From Effrenium voratum (lineage: Eukaryota; Sar; Dinophyceae; Suessiales; Symbiodiniaceae), in the NCBI GenBank assembly GCA_963377175.1, contig CAUJNA010000169.1, positions 1,407,337 through 1,471,336 on the forward strand: a stretch of 64,000 nucleotides of DNA. The letters run 5' to 3'. Shown piece after piece: positions 1-12,199 of this stretch; position 1 is the first letter of the stretch; the number at the start of each line of letters is the position of its first letter. The notes under the pieces were generated by a model. The model did not search any database. It was not told the origin of the DNA and saw nothing but the letters and a program-made list of their open reading frames with translations. Made by a program: the position numbers and the translations under genes.

Positions 1-141
1 GTGCCGAGCCTCAAAAAAAGGTCCTCAAGGAGCATGAATGTGTGTAGCACCATTTTTGATCGACCCCACTGAGAATTGGTGAGCCGAGTCTTTCCATGAG
101 GCATCCCAGAACCCATGTCGTCACAAGGTGTTTCGCTTCAG

Positions 142-3100
142 GAGCGGGGGATGACTGCGCTTTCCAGCACTCCCACTGGTGCGGCAGCGGGGGCAACTCC
201 TATTACACCAGCTGGTTGGGCGCCTATGACCTCACCAATGACACCACCATCGACAGGCCATCGCCTTGGCTGTGTGGCTCATATCTATCTTTCTTGCGAC
301 TCTTTTGCAACCCCCCCTTCTGGGTCACTCTGAACTATGGCTTTGCTCTAAATTTGACAAGTGCTTATGACAAGTGCTCCAGATGTCAGATGGGTATGAG
401 TCAAAATTAAACCACCAGGGGACCGCAGGTTTTAGTCTATGTTTCCATTTACCAGGGCAACCCATTTTGGGGTCACCCTATTTTTGACCCATACCCAGAT
501 GGCTCTTTTCTTCGCTGCACAAGACCCGCCAGCGAACGCTTGCCTCTTCACCCATGCGCCTGTTGACTCCTCGCAGGCAGCTGGACCTCATGGCATCTTA
601 CGGCCTGGATGGGCTTTGGATCGACTACCAGCTCAGGAGCTGGGACCCAGCGCCTCGGTGTTCTCCGTTTTTGTTCCGAAGCCGACCGGTCCCACAACCA
701 TAGGAATGTTTGTCCTTTGCTGATTTGTCCCTTCCGGGAATCAATCCCTTGGAGTCAGCAACCCTGTAGGCAGAATTTAGGTATGGGTCCATAGGTGTCC
801 TTCTTGGTTGTTTTGGTCGAAAATAGCTGGCGATTCCTGGTTTACCTGGTGGTTTAGTTAACCCCCTGAAAATGCCCGACATGGGTGCGGAATGCGCGGG
901 GAGGTGGGTATTTGCCAAGCTTCAGGGGTTCTCTTCTGTTGCTTGGAGCTAACCATGGAACGCCAAGTATATATCAGAGAAGCCAGCTGAATAGATGTGC
1001 ATAAAATGGGGGGGGGGGGGGGGGCGCCACCGTTCTCGTCAAAGCTGTGTGCTTTTGCTGAGAACACTTAGTTCCGTTTTGGCATGCGGCAAAGCCTTAC
1101 TTATATCGCCGGGAAAAAGAAACACGGAAAAAATCAACTTAAGAATTGTGTGCGCTTGGCAGCGTTCCGACAACTATAGAACCGCCAAATCGCTGCAAAC
1201 ACGATCACTGAGATTGCAGGAAGTTCTGGTCCTTGCAGTAGTTGGAGAGTCCTGCTAGGGATTGCCGGAAAGCAACACACTGTCAAGGCAGGCAGGCTGG
1301 CAAGCAGGCAGGGAAGCAAGCAAGCAGGCAAGAACTGCTCCAGAATTTCAAAACAAAGGAGGCACCAACGCAGGCCAAACGGAGTCCTAAATGGAGCTTT
1401 ACAAGCGCCAGTCGCCACTTGGCAGGTCATCAAAGCCGAGGTTGAAGGTCAGAACATAGGGTTGTCTAAAAGCCGCGGACCTTGAAATGGATCTAAAGGG
1501 TGTGTTCCTTTTCGTTTCCCTTTGAACCCACCCCGATATCCTCAAAGAAGACACAGTGGCTCGATTCGGAGCCCAGGGTTTCCGCCAGCCGCTGGAGGGG
1601 CCATAGCATGGAAGGTTCTGATTTGGACCAGGTTTTGACTCAGGCGCTCATAAAGCTTTGGTGGATCGATGGATTCATCCGGTCAGACTCCGGCCAGCAG
1701 GTTTAAAGGGAAACCGTGAATTTTGAAGGGGGACAAGTCCCTGCGAGCCATACCCACTTCATCCCGTGTCCTTTTCCCCTGTGTTTTTTTCTGCTCAGGC
1801 GTTTGGATTGTGACTCTGGTGGCCTTGAATTTTAAGAGTCCCCCTGAACCTCAGTTGGGGTCCAAAAAAGTCCCCGCCGAACTCCGCTGGCCCAAGTTAA
1901 AGGCTCCACAATTTTCGACATCGCACGCCTGGGTTTTGTAAAACCATGCAAATCGCCTTAGCCTTTGCTCATCCCTCAAACTTCCTCAGGAAAGAAAAGG
2001 AAGAAAAAAATCGCTAAAGCTCCGTAATTTCATAAAATATCCTCAAGATCTCTTTAAGATCCTTCCAACTCCAGCAAACTCCCTCAACCAAATGCACTTC
2101 ACAGCTCTGGCTCCCAGCCATCCCCTTAGCTTTTCAGCCTTTTCGTGTTTAGTGGTAGTTTCCATTTAACCCACTGAAAGTGATTCACTTTTCGAGGAGG
2201 ATCAGAAATCGGGCAGCTCAGTTCTTTGAAAACCATCCCTTTTCCGCACGGAAAGTCGCAATTGAGGTTTGTTCATGTTTCCATGTACCTGGGTTCCAAT
2301 TTGGAGTCACCCTATGTTTGCAAAACACAGCCTCAAATGCACTGCTCACATCTTTGAAGGATTCCGTGTGGTTCTTTTTCGCTTTTTTGTTTTGTTTTTG
2401 GAGTCACCCTACTTTTGACCCACAGCCAAATGCATTTTTGTTCGCCCCCGCGCGCGTCAGAAATCGGGGCAGCTCAGCCCCTTCTCCTTGAAAGTCGCTG
2501 AGGTCGTGGACCGCCTGGTGGCGGGTCTGAAGGCGCGGAACCTGGGCTTCGCCATCATGGTGGACGCCTCCACGGACCCCAACGCCCTGCAGAACACCTC
2601 GGAGAAGGTGGCAAACTGGACCAAGGAGAAAAACCGAAGATTCGCGAGTTCGCGCGGTTTCGGAGTGGCTGGTTCTGCGTGGTGGTTTGTTGTGTTTCTG
2701 TCTTGTGTGTTTTTGTTTTCGTTTTTGTGCGTGTGTGTGTGTGTGTGTGACTGTTGTGTTTGTGTTGTTGTTTTTTGTATACGGTGTTTAGAGAAACTGA
2801 GTGGTTCGTTGTGTTGGTGCTTGTTGTTTGTTTGTTTTGATATGTTTCTTCTTCGTTGTGCCGGGTGTTGTCCTGATATTTTGAAACTCATTGGTGGGAA
2901 CATGTTGTTGCTTTTTGTTGGTCAGTCTTTGTCTTGCCTTTTTTTCTTTTGGGGGGGGGGGGGGTACCCGCTTCAAGTTTGTTGAAAGGGAAACCAAAAG
3001 GAAGCTGCCATTCTTGGAGTTCTCCTATTTGACTCCTGGGTTTGTTTTTTGTTCGATGGTTTCCCGCATTCTTGTCCAACAATAGCAATGTAGGAAGGTT

Positions 3101-6100
3101 GCGATGTCACCCATGAAGAAGGTGTCTTTCTCCGGGGATTTGTTTGGTTTGTGAAACATTATGATTTGCCCAGAACTTCGATGCTGCCAACATTAGTGCC
3201 AACCTTGCTGTTGTCAATAGCATATCGTCTTTTTGCTTCTCTGGTGGTGCCAACGGTGGTTTTAAAAAGCTTTCAAAGTTGGTTGCTGAGAGGAAATGCC
3301 AACATTGGTGATTTTGTGGCTTCCCTTTGGACCTATTTCAAGCCAAGGGGACAATGGAACCATGGGTTTGTAGCCCATGCCGTTTGTGTGGCGGGTGGGG
3401 CAGGGCGAGGCTAATGGGGGACTGGCCAGAACGGGCTTCAGTGTGGTTTGAAACGCGGGGAACCTCCAACATGGGTGGATCTCTTTTGGCATTACACCTG
3501 GTTTGAGGTTCACTAATAGTGAATCAAGCAGCACACTTCGGATGGGATTATGTGTTGTAGTCTTTTTCATGGGGCTTCTTGATTGGGCAAGGATCGCTGG
3601 CTTGAAGCCAGACCAAAACTGAGAGGAGCGGTTCTTTTTCAGAATTGTTGGGAGGTCGGAAACCCTATAAGTTCAGGCAACTAAGGGTCCTTGGCTTCAC
3701 TGAAACAACCATTCAAAGGATTTCATTTAAAGCCTCTAGAAAGGGTACCTTCCTGATATCAGGCTCCCCGCCCGCCCGCTCGGAGGAGCCCCACTACTTC
3801 CGGCACCAAGGCCTGCCCATCATCCCCATATGGAACAACGACGAGACCATCTTCACGCCGCTGCCGGTGAACGCCATCTACATCTCCAGGCACCAGGGGC
3901 GCGCAAACTGCGGAAAACGCAGAAAACGCGGAAAGCGCCGTCCCCCAACCCTCCCAAAACAATGCAACCAATTGTGGATCTGTTCTTTTTTTGGGGGGCC
4001 AACCCCCTTTTTTTTTTTTGCTTTCAAGGAAAACAGCGTCTTGGTTTTCTTTGGGGGGGGTCCCTAGAAAACGGACACCCCCATATGTTTCAGCTGGCCC
4101 AATGGGAAACCAAAAGGGGAATGCCAGGCAAACGGCGGTTTTTTGGCCTTTGCCCAGGCGGGGGGTCCAAGATTCAGCCCGCATTCTTCAAGGTCCATCT
4201 AGAGATGCAGCCCGCGTATTTCAGGGTCCATCTAGAGAATCAGCCCGCATTTTTAGGGGTCCATCTAGAGACTCAGCCCAAAAGCAAATAGAAGCGGTAT
4301 GACGCAGTCCAACTTTTGTTCAACCAATGGATGCTGAAAGGTAAACCAAGATGACCCCAGCAAAATCCGTTTGCGAAAACATTGCGCACCAAGCGGAAGG
4401 TAAGCACCCAGCAATTCCGAGCCTGATGACGTTATTCTTGGGAGTTCCTCTAGCAGCCCCAAAGCAGTTACTGCAAGTGGTTTGGGTTTTTTTTGGGGGG
4501 AATCCTGGCCTCTCCAAAGTGATTCCTGCAGCAACCATGGCTCACTCTTCCCTTTGGTTTCCAGTTAAGACTCGCCAAATTCACAGAGCCACCACCGAAA
4601 ACGGACGGGTCTCAATTTGTGGTTTTCCGCTGGCCAGATATGCATGGTCACCGCCGGAGTGGGCCACGGATACCTACACCTGGGTGTCGGACAGCTACCT
4701 GGAGAGGCCTGGAGCCTAGGGATGACTCACTTCGGTGGCACCAATTCAGTGGCTCCCGGTTCTTTTTCTGGTGGCTGCACGAAAAATCCGGTCTTCCAAC
4801 CAAAAAGGGTGCCCTCCTTTTTTTTCCAGGATCACTGAACAACTGAGATGAAGGGAATCCTCATGCAAGGTATGCTCAAAAGTTCGTGAAAAGCAAGAGG
4901 GGAAGGTATCAAGCCTCCAAATTGCCAATCCAAACCTCCAAGTGAGCTCTGAACTTAAACCGTAGGCAATGGCGAAACCGTGTTCCAGGGGGTAGTCCTG
5001 GGTGCCTCAGTACTTTTGTTTTCTCGCGCTACCGCGCCAAACCAAGACCGATTCGCCGGGGCATTTGCTTTGCCATGTCTGGGGTCTCAGAACTGACTAA
5101 ATATGAAGCAAAATGTATGACCAAGTTTGAGTATTCACCGATTCAAGTTTTGTGTTTGCCTAATTTGCAGGGGAAAAAGACTGTTTGGTGTACCAATTTG
5201 AATGTTGACCAATCCAACAGGCATGGCATAAAATGCCGGGGGAGACCGCAACCCAAAAAAAAAGAGCTTCTGTTGAAGGTGTCCGGAGTTGGCCCCTTTC
5301 CGCGGAGCGGGCGCTTATGCGAGCCCCGAGCCCCGAGTTACTACGAGCTGGACCACCCCATCGTGTCCTCCGGCTCCATCTTCCGGGGCTTCCGGGACTG
5401 CTACCTCAACAAGACCCTCCAGGCGCGAACTGCGAAATGCGAGCGGCCCCGCCCAGCGGAGGTCTTCGCTCAGACCTTGGGGCTGCTGTGTGCGTTCTGT
5501 TGGTTCAAAGGAAAAGTGGAGAACTGGTGGGTTCCTTTGATGGGCAATGGTTCAGTTCGGAAAGCCGGACAGCTGAGGGAGAAGCTCCAAATTTGCAGGT
5601 GCCATGTTTTTTCGGGTGGCTTCAAAGGAAGACTAGAGGCACCAATGATGCAGCTTCTGTTGGGAGGATGAACCTTGTCCGGGCAGTTGGGTGACTCACT
5701 CGTCAAGTTGGCAACGGCAGGGCGAGGTTTAAATTTCGCCCTCCGATTCACAAGCCACCCCAATCAAGGTCGACAAGGCTCCCAGAGAATCTAAAACAAC
5801 ACGAAGGTCCCCCTGCGCTCCTTTCCCCCCCGGATGAATGCAGAACTGGTTCCTTGGCAAAAGGTTTTACACCGCTTTCTGCAGCTTGGGTCGGGGGCTT
5901 GCAAACAAGGCTAGGCTCAGGGCGCTTTGGGTTGCTGAGATTGGCGTCATGGATTACGTGGCCGGTGGTTTGATCCCTTTCCGCGCGACCGGAAACTGAA
6001 GTTCACTCGAGGTGTGGAGCAAAACCCTTCACGAGTTTCAGTCCGGGTTCGGCAAGTGGCTCGTTTACGTAAAGGGGAAACAAATCATGTTTGACAGAGC

Positions 6101-9100
6101 CCCGAAATCTCCGGTTTTCCTTTGCCCCTTCAAGCCCGGCACGCTCGACTCGACGTTTCGCCTCTTCGCCATAGGAGCCCACGGTGACCCAACTGGACGT
6201 CACCATGATGCGGTCCAGGTGTCGGAGGGATCTGGGTCTCCAAAAACGAAGGGCGCGCATGGTGAACACTGACTAGGTCGATGTTACAACGTGTCGGGTA
6301 TTTTTTGGTGTTGTCTATTGGTTTGGTTAGTTTCAGTCTGCAAACTAGACTCAACGTGTACCTGGCGCGTGTTGGGCCTCAAAAAGCCGAGGCACTTGGG
6401 GAGCCGCTAACCGTTGGGGGGGGGCGTAAATATGAAACAGAATCTGAAAATAGGAGATACTTACAAAAGCTTGGTTTGGTGTGGTCTTCCTTGGCTTATT
6501 TGCAGTTAGCCTTGAAGATCCTTGAAGCGCCAAAAAAAAATTGGATAGTCGTGGCTCAACTGAGACCAGCTTGAAGGCTTGGCACATCTACACGACTCGA
6601 CACTGGGGACAGGCATCCATTCCTCAAATTATCGTAGAAACATTAGGTATGGACATGGTTCAAGCAAGCAAGGGTGTTGCGAAACAAAGTGGGCTTCCTG
6701 ATGGGACCAGCAATTATCGTTCCTTCGAATGCTAGTTTGGGTTTCTCGATGTGAACCAACACAAAGCTGTTTCAACTTGGCCTTTGGTTCAGTTTGCAGC
6801 ATGGACAAAGCATGCACCCCTTTTGTTTGCGTATTGCGTTTAGTTTAGTTTAGTTTGGTGATTGTATCATGTCAGTCATGAGTTGATTTGCTTATGTGCA
6901 GTTGCTTGGTTTTGTAGTGTTGTTGTTTCTCGCTTAAGTGTAGTGTCGCTTTTCTTTGAGTAGGTGTGGGCAGGTTTGGTGTTGGGCGTGTTGGGCAGCT
7001 TGGTTGGGTTTGGTTGGGTTGGGCTGGCTTGTGGTTGGTTTTTACTGGACCATATTCCTCACTTGCTACATCCCCCAGTAATCCTTTTTGGGGGAGGGTT
7101 CCCCTACTGACATAGGCTACAGAAAAACGGGTACCCTTATTCTAACCTCTCTACTGGAGGACCTAGCTTGACTTGAGAGCCCATGTCCATTGCAGGCGGC
7201 ACCGTCCTGAGTTCATTCAGCTGGTCACTTGGAACGCTCCCTGGCAGCTGGCGGTTTGGTCACTCCCCCAGTTTCTGGGCTTCAGCTTTTGGGAAGACTC
7301 AGAAATTTAAGCCGGGCTGCAGTTCATAGGAATTTGTGTTGCCATCATGGGGTGGTGGTTTGAACGTTATCCTAGAGCTTCGCCTTCACGAGCTGCGCTG
7401 GTTGGCGCAAACGTCTCCCACCCAGCCCTCCCATCCCTCACCGTCCGCCCACCCTCCCCTCCCACCCGCATTCCCACCCCGCCCACCCACCCACCCACCC
7501 ACGCGTGCGCGCATGCATGCGATCAGACTAAAACTGCATCCCCGGCATCTGGCAGAGACATAAAAACAAGGTAATTATTTGCGATGTGTTCTGCATTGTG
7601 GCGCCGGCCCCGCTTGCGCAGAAGCCCCGCTCACTTGATCGCAAACATGCCCGCTATGTCTGCCCACCGCCAAAACCTACTCTGGTGAAGTTGGCGAGGA
7701 TGCAGGGCATGTTGGCAGGATGCTGGCGACTGTCGGGGGCGATTTGCACGGTATTTACAGCGTGTTGTTTTGGGTTGGGCAACGTGGCATCAGGAGCCCA
7801 TCGCAAGGCCAGGAGTGCCAGGGATGTTCTGGGGTCCAAATGTTTGGGCTGGCCTGCGTGCAGGGGATGCTGAGGAGGAGCTTGGGGTGCAACAAAACAC
7901 GTCAGCGGTAAACCCTACGGGTAGGGTCATCGCTCTTCAGGGTCGAAGACACTAAATTTGTTTTGCGAGTTTTGTTGGAGTTGCCCTTTTGAGGGAGGGG
8001 TGCTGATAGCGGAAGCAGACCTATCAAGTCGGATGACCATTGATGGATGTTTTGGATTGCTGGTTTGGAGATTTGTGCTTCAAAAACACCAACCAACGCA
8101 ACAAAAGAAGTGGCGGCTGAGATGAGCGAAACGTTTGCAAAGTTTTGGGGGATTCCCATTTGCTTCCGACAATCAGGTCGTGTGTTGTTTTGCTTCAGTG
8201 ATGTCAAGCCTTCACTCGCTTGCGAGCGAATCACATCAGCTGCGAAGACATCCTCGCGTTTCTCGGGCCCAAAGCAGCAGATGTCCTTTGCATGCCTTGT
8301 GTGGGGACTCTATGGAACCCTGGCGTGCCAGTAAACCAGCCTCAGCCCACGGCATACTGCAGGGCTGAGTAGTGCCTTGTTCTGGTTGCTTCCGGTTCGT
8401 CTACTTGGTCCCAGAGGCAATCGCGGCTTCTGTCTGAGTCCCTTCGGCAAGTTGATTAGCCCAGTGACGGGTTACTCTCTGTGATATACAAAGCAGACGC
8501 ATGTGTTGGCACGGGCGCAGCTCGACGGGCATCTGGGCGACTGGTCATTTGCCATACCTGAACCGCAAAAGAGGGTTGTTCCACGCCGGTTCAGCCTCAA
8601 TCTCAAGAAGAAACCTTCAACTTCACCTCAGTCACTTGAAGCTTTTCTTTCACCATCTCGATTTGCACAGCCCACAGCGATTCGCCGCTTTTAGCCAATC
8701 AATTGAGCGTGAAGCGCCAAGGACTATACAGAAGGAACTCAGCTGGAGCCGAGCTTCTTGCGACGCGAGGATGAGTGCGTAGACGTGTGTGGCGAGCAGC
8801 TTGGCAGAGAGTAACAGAGTCGCCTGAGTGTCTCCAGGCGCGAACAAATCTCGTGAGTTTCTGAATAGGGAAATCAACAGGGGATGGGTGATCTTTTTGC
8901 TGAATGGACCCTCAGCAACCAAACTGTTTCTCCAGTTTGTTTTCGTATTCGAGGTGCCCAGCGGTTGTCTCACGTGCCAAAGGTCTCAGTCTCAATTGAC
9001 AAACCACTTCTTCCCAGGGAAATGGTGATGACTGGCTGCAATGCACTCGTGCGAGCAATCCTCTCAGGAATTGTCTCCTGGTGGCGGATTGCCACTCCTA

Positions 9101-10574
9101 CGAGACAGGGCACAAGGAGCCGTCGGCATGACGTCCGCTTTTTAAGACTTGCTTTTTGGGGAGCCTTTTTTGAGCCAACATATATGCGGAGCCTTTTTGA
9201 GGAGCCTTTTTGAGCAGCCGTTTTGGGGAGGGATGTTTGAAGATGTCACACTGAAACGGGCCCAATCTTCACTGCCCCATTCTTGTAGACCTCCTGAGCT
9301 CCGCTGGTCCAAACCCGCCAAGTTACTGCTGGTGTCCAAAGGCCCAAATGTTCGCCTTGGTGACGTATCAAGCCACACAAGAAGCATGACCACACACAAA
9401 ACGATACCCTGGCGCCTTTTGTTGGTTCGTTTCTTGGAAAATGGCGGGTATCTTGATGTGTCTTGCATGTCAAGGCAGCATTAGATCACACCATGTTGTG
9501 GTTGCCATTAGAGGTAGGTTTATTGGGTGCCAGATTGCCCAGAATTGTCAGTTTTGACCAAAAAGACATGAGAAGGGACTTGCATGTTTTTTATTTTTCT
9601 TGTTGCAGTTCTGGTTTTCCGTCTGCGTGAAAGTTCTGATGGCAAAATGCCCCGAAGATCGGCAAACAGGCGTGGGGTTCTGGCTAGCGTAGAAGCAACC
9701 CAAAAGTTTCCTCTCATCGGGCTTCTGCTGCACGTAGTCAGATGTGTTGGGGAGGTACCCCCTTTTGTCTCCTGAAAGTTGTTTTGGCATGGTTTTACAT
9801 GTACCTGTAACGTTTTGTTGCAATGTCCTTCTGGGTTGGTTGGTTTGACCCATGTGAAGTGCCCCAAAGATTACGCCCAACCCAAGGCTTCCAGAAAAGC
9901 CAGCCGTGTGTGTAGTTCACGCACAAAGCTCACATGTGTATGTTGTTCCTGCGCATATTCCTTCCGGGGTGATATGGCTGTGTTGTTTTCGTTGGTCCTG
10001 AAAATGCGTACCTCGTAGTCTGAATCTCCAAAATGATCTGCCCACCCGCCCTGATGCAGATGCAAATGCACATTCCATGTTTAGCAACTAACGTGGAACC
10101 TGGCCCGGTCTAGGTGGGTAGCTTCCCACCAAGTTCTCCTCGAATCCCTTCATACACAAGCCATGGCTCGTTCAGATCCCTATTTTGACCCAAGACTCCA
10201 TGCGTTTCGGGTCAAGCCCCAAAGCCCACCGCCGGGACCTCTCACTCAGTCCGGTCCTCAACTCCCGCGGAAGTCGAAGGACTGCTCCAAGCCTCTGGGC
10301 CAACTCTTCGGGCCCACGGACCCGGCCTGCAACATCTCGGGGAACTTCAGCGCCTATGCGCCTCGACGCGCACCGAAGACGTTCCCGGTTTCAACCGGAC
10401 CTTGTCCCTTGTGACTTCCTTTAAGGGAATCCCGGGGTTCATTCCCAACCATTCCCTACCGATTTCGCACCGATCGCAAGATGAAAACCGCAGGGAGATT
10501 TGGAGAAGGTGTCGGAGTTCATGTGGCGCGAGCGGTACATTGGCACGGTGCTGAAGGCGGCGGCTCGCATCTAG
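142..10574 (+). CDS. Multi-exon host gene, GH71/GH99-like glycoside hydrolase (tentative), 5' end outside the window
   Basis: Exons that join in phase: 142-256, 577-636, 2478-about 2607, 3763-3889, 4638-4706, 5338-5422, 6175-6218, 7196-7235, about 10280-10387 and 10494-10574 (TAG stop). Introns begin GC (257, 3890, 4707, 5423, 7236), GA (637) or GT (2608, 6219, 10388). GC is strongly preferred at third codon positions. At least one exon is missing between 2607 and 3763, where the phase does not close, and others between 7.2 and 10.2 kb. Seen in the translation: YGLDGLWIDY (barrel-strand style), NLGFAIMVDAS, HYFRHQGLPIIPIW and RPEFIQLVTWN. These lie in the same order as the GIDGFAL, GFKLFFSFD, GKPVVSTF and PDFVEIVTWND blocks I know from GH71 alpha-1,3-glucanases, with GH99 as an alternative. 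The gene model is fairly secure; the family is a weak match by eye. Nothing suggests decay. Confidence 0.55.
441..2440. repeat. Dispersed intronic repeat, three copies
   Basis: A block containing GTCACCCTA followed by a tract like TTTTGACCCA occurs at about 441-500, 2276-2316 and 2391-2440. The first two also share an upstream GTTTCCAT..ACC..GG stretch. All lie in introns of the glycosidase-like gene. The block before the 2478 exon (AATCGGG..CAGCTCAG) is also duplicated at about 2207-2225. Function unknown. Confidence 0.4.
1008..1024 (+). repeat. Poly-G tract, 17 G
   Basis: An uninterrupted run of 17 G inside a long intron. A second run of 14 G lies at 2951-2964. Both sit in the G/T-rich intron sequence of the plus-strand gene. 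Confidence 0.9.
2731..2749 (+). repeat. (GT)n microsatellite
   Basis: About nine GT units within a longer G/T-rich intron stretch. Confidence 0.85.
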
Positions 10575-10630
10575 CAAAAAGCGAAAAGCGAGAGAGTCAC
10601 CTGGTCTCTCCCGGAAAGGTACCAGCCGGC

Positions 10631-10785
10631 GGTTTGTTTGTTTGTTTGTTTGTTTGTTTGTTTGTTTGTTTGTTTGTTTGTTTGTTTGTTTGTTGGTTTG
10701 TTGGTTTGTTGGTTTGTTGGTTTGTTGGTTTGTTTGTTTGTTTGTTGGTTTGTTGGTTTGTTTGTTTGGTTGGTTGGTTGGTTGC
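10631..10785 (+). repeat. (TTTG)n / (GGTTT)n microsatellite
   Basis: About 150 bp of TTTG units grading into GGTTTGTT units, starting 57 bp after the stop codon of the last glycosidase-like exon. The long open frames here on both strands (Val/Cys/Leu-rich, or Asn/Lys/Thr/Gln-rich) are products of the repeat, not genes. Confidence 0.95.
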
Positions 10786-12199
10786 TTTTGGGGGGGTCTA
10801 TAGGCGAATAAGTTGACCCCTTGAAAGAAGCCACGAAATGAAAAGCGGTTCAAAAGGCACACCCCAGTTGCAAGTGGGCACGCGAAGTGCAGGCAGCCAC
10901 AAGTATGCTGCTGCACTTGGGTTTCACCCTTTGCGCTGCGATTCCCTCTGGACTGGGCCCCAGTGTCTGAGCTCGACGCAGTTCCCCATACATCCCCATT
11001 CACTTCCCCGTGTTTAGGGCAAAAGGAAACTCACCATAGTGTTGGCCCGCCCAAATGGCGATTTGAAATCACCAACACGGGGAAATATAGAGCTCTGTTG
11101 TTGTTGCGTTTTCGAGGCCCGTGTTTGCTGTGTACAATAATCGTGCTTCCCGTGGTTTTGGCGATGAGTCATGTTTAAAGGGGACCCCAAATGTTTGTGT
11201 TGACATCCCTGCAAGTGTAAGAATTCGGAGACATCAAGAAAATTCAGCGAATTCCAGTCTCTGATGGTTTCTTTAGCAGGGCATATCTGCGATCGGTATA
11301 CCCCTAGCCCTTTCTTCGGGCCCAACCGTTAGTTGAATGTTCAATGGCTTGAAATAGTGCGCAACTCGTCTTTTCCTCCTGTCTTGCCCACCATGTTTGC
11401 TCCACATGTTTCAGCCATGGAACCCAAGAAATGGTGCCGATTGCCGAACGTCAGTCGCAAATGGAGCCCAGGATTGACATGATCTGGTGCTGCGGCCATG
11501 CTATGTTTATGCAAGTCACACAGGGTTTTTTTCTCCAGGTTCCAGAGCAACGGAAGTCCCGAAGTGATCTTTCCCTGACCAAATCATGGACCCAGTCCAA
11601 GCTGAGAATACGTATCGTCCAGGAAGTTGTCTAGCACCTGCTCACATCAAAGGCGTCTGCCACCAGAGCGGTCCCCTGTTGAGCTGAGTGATTCTTCATA
11701 CGCATATTCTCGCTTGCTATAGAGTCGTCATCCGACTGAGCAAGGACCCAAGTATCTCTTGGCCGCTTGGGGGTGATAGAATATACGGGATCCTGACATT
11801 GTTTGGAGATTCATGTCCACCAACCACTTGTGGAATTCTCTATGAAAAATCATAGTCAACAACCCAATCGCGGCTTGGCGAAGACTTGCGTCGTTGCTTG
11901 CTTACAGCAGACAGGCATGGCTAATGCTACAATCGCAAAACATCCATGCGAGTTGCGCCTTCCTGGTTCCTCGAATAAGCCAGTATCCAATCCAAGCCTC
12001 TGCATTTATAACATGGACAGGTTTTCCGACCCACGATCCGCCCTTTCATAGCTGTACTGTCTTCCCATTGGGGTCCAAGGTAAGATTATACGCGAATCCC
12101 CGACCATAAATCAACCCTCAACCATCCTGCATTACCCCCAATCTAATTCTAGCCAGACCCACCCACCATTCCACGGAGGGATGGGGGGATTGGACTATG
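10786..12199. other. Intergenic stretch, no gene seen
   Basis: Short open frames only, with no recognisable motif and no GC3-rich exon-like block. It is probably the 3' flank of the plus-strand gene. Just before the AT-rich island, 12,060-12,180 is comparatively C-rich on the plus strand. Confidence 0.5.

Noticed and set aside
10347..11003. Minus-strand frame rich in Asn/Lys/Gln/Thr
   Set aside because: Generated by the (TTTG)n microsatellite.
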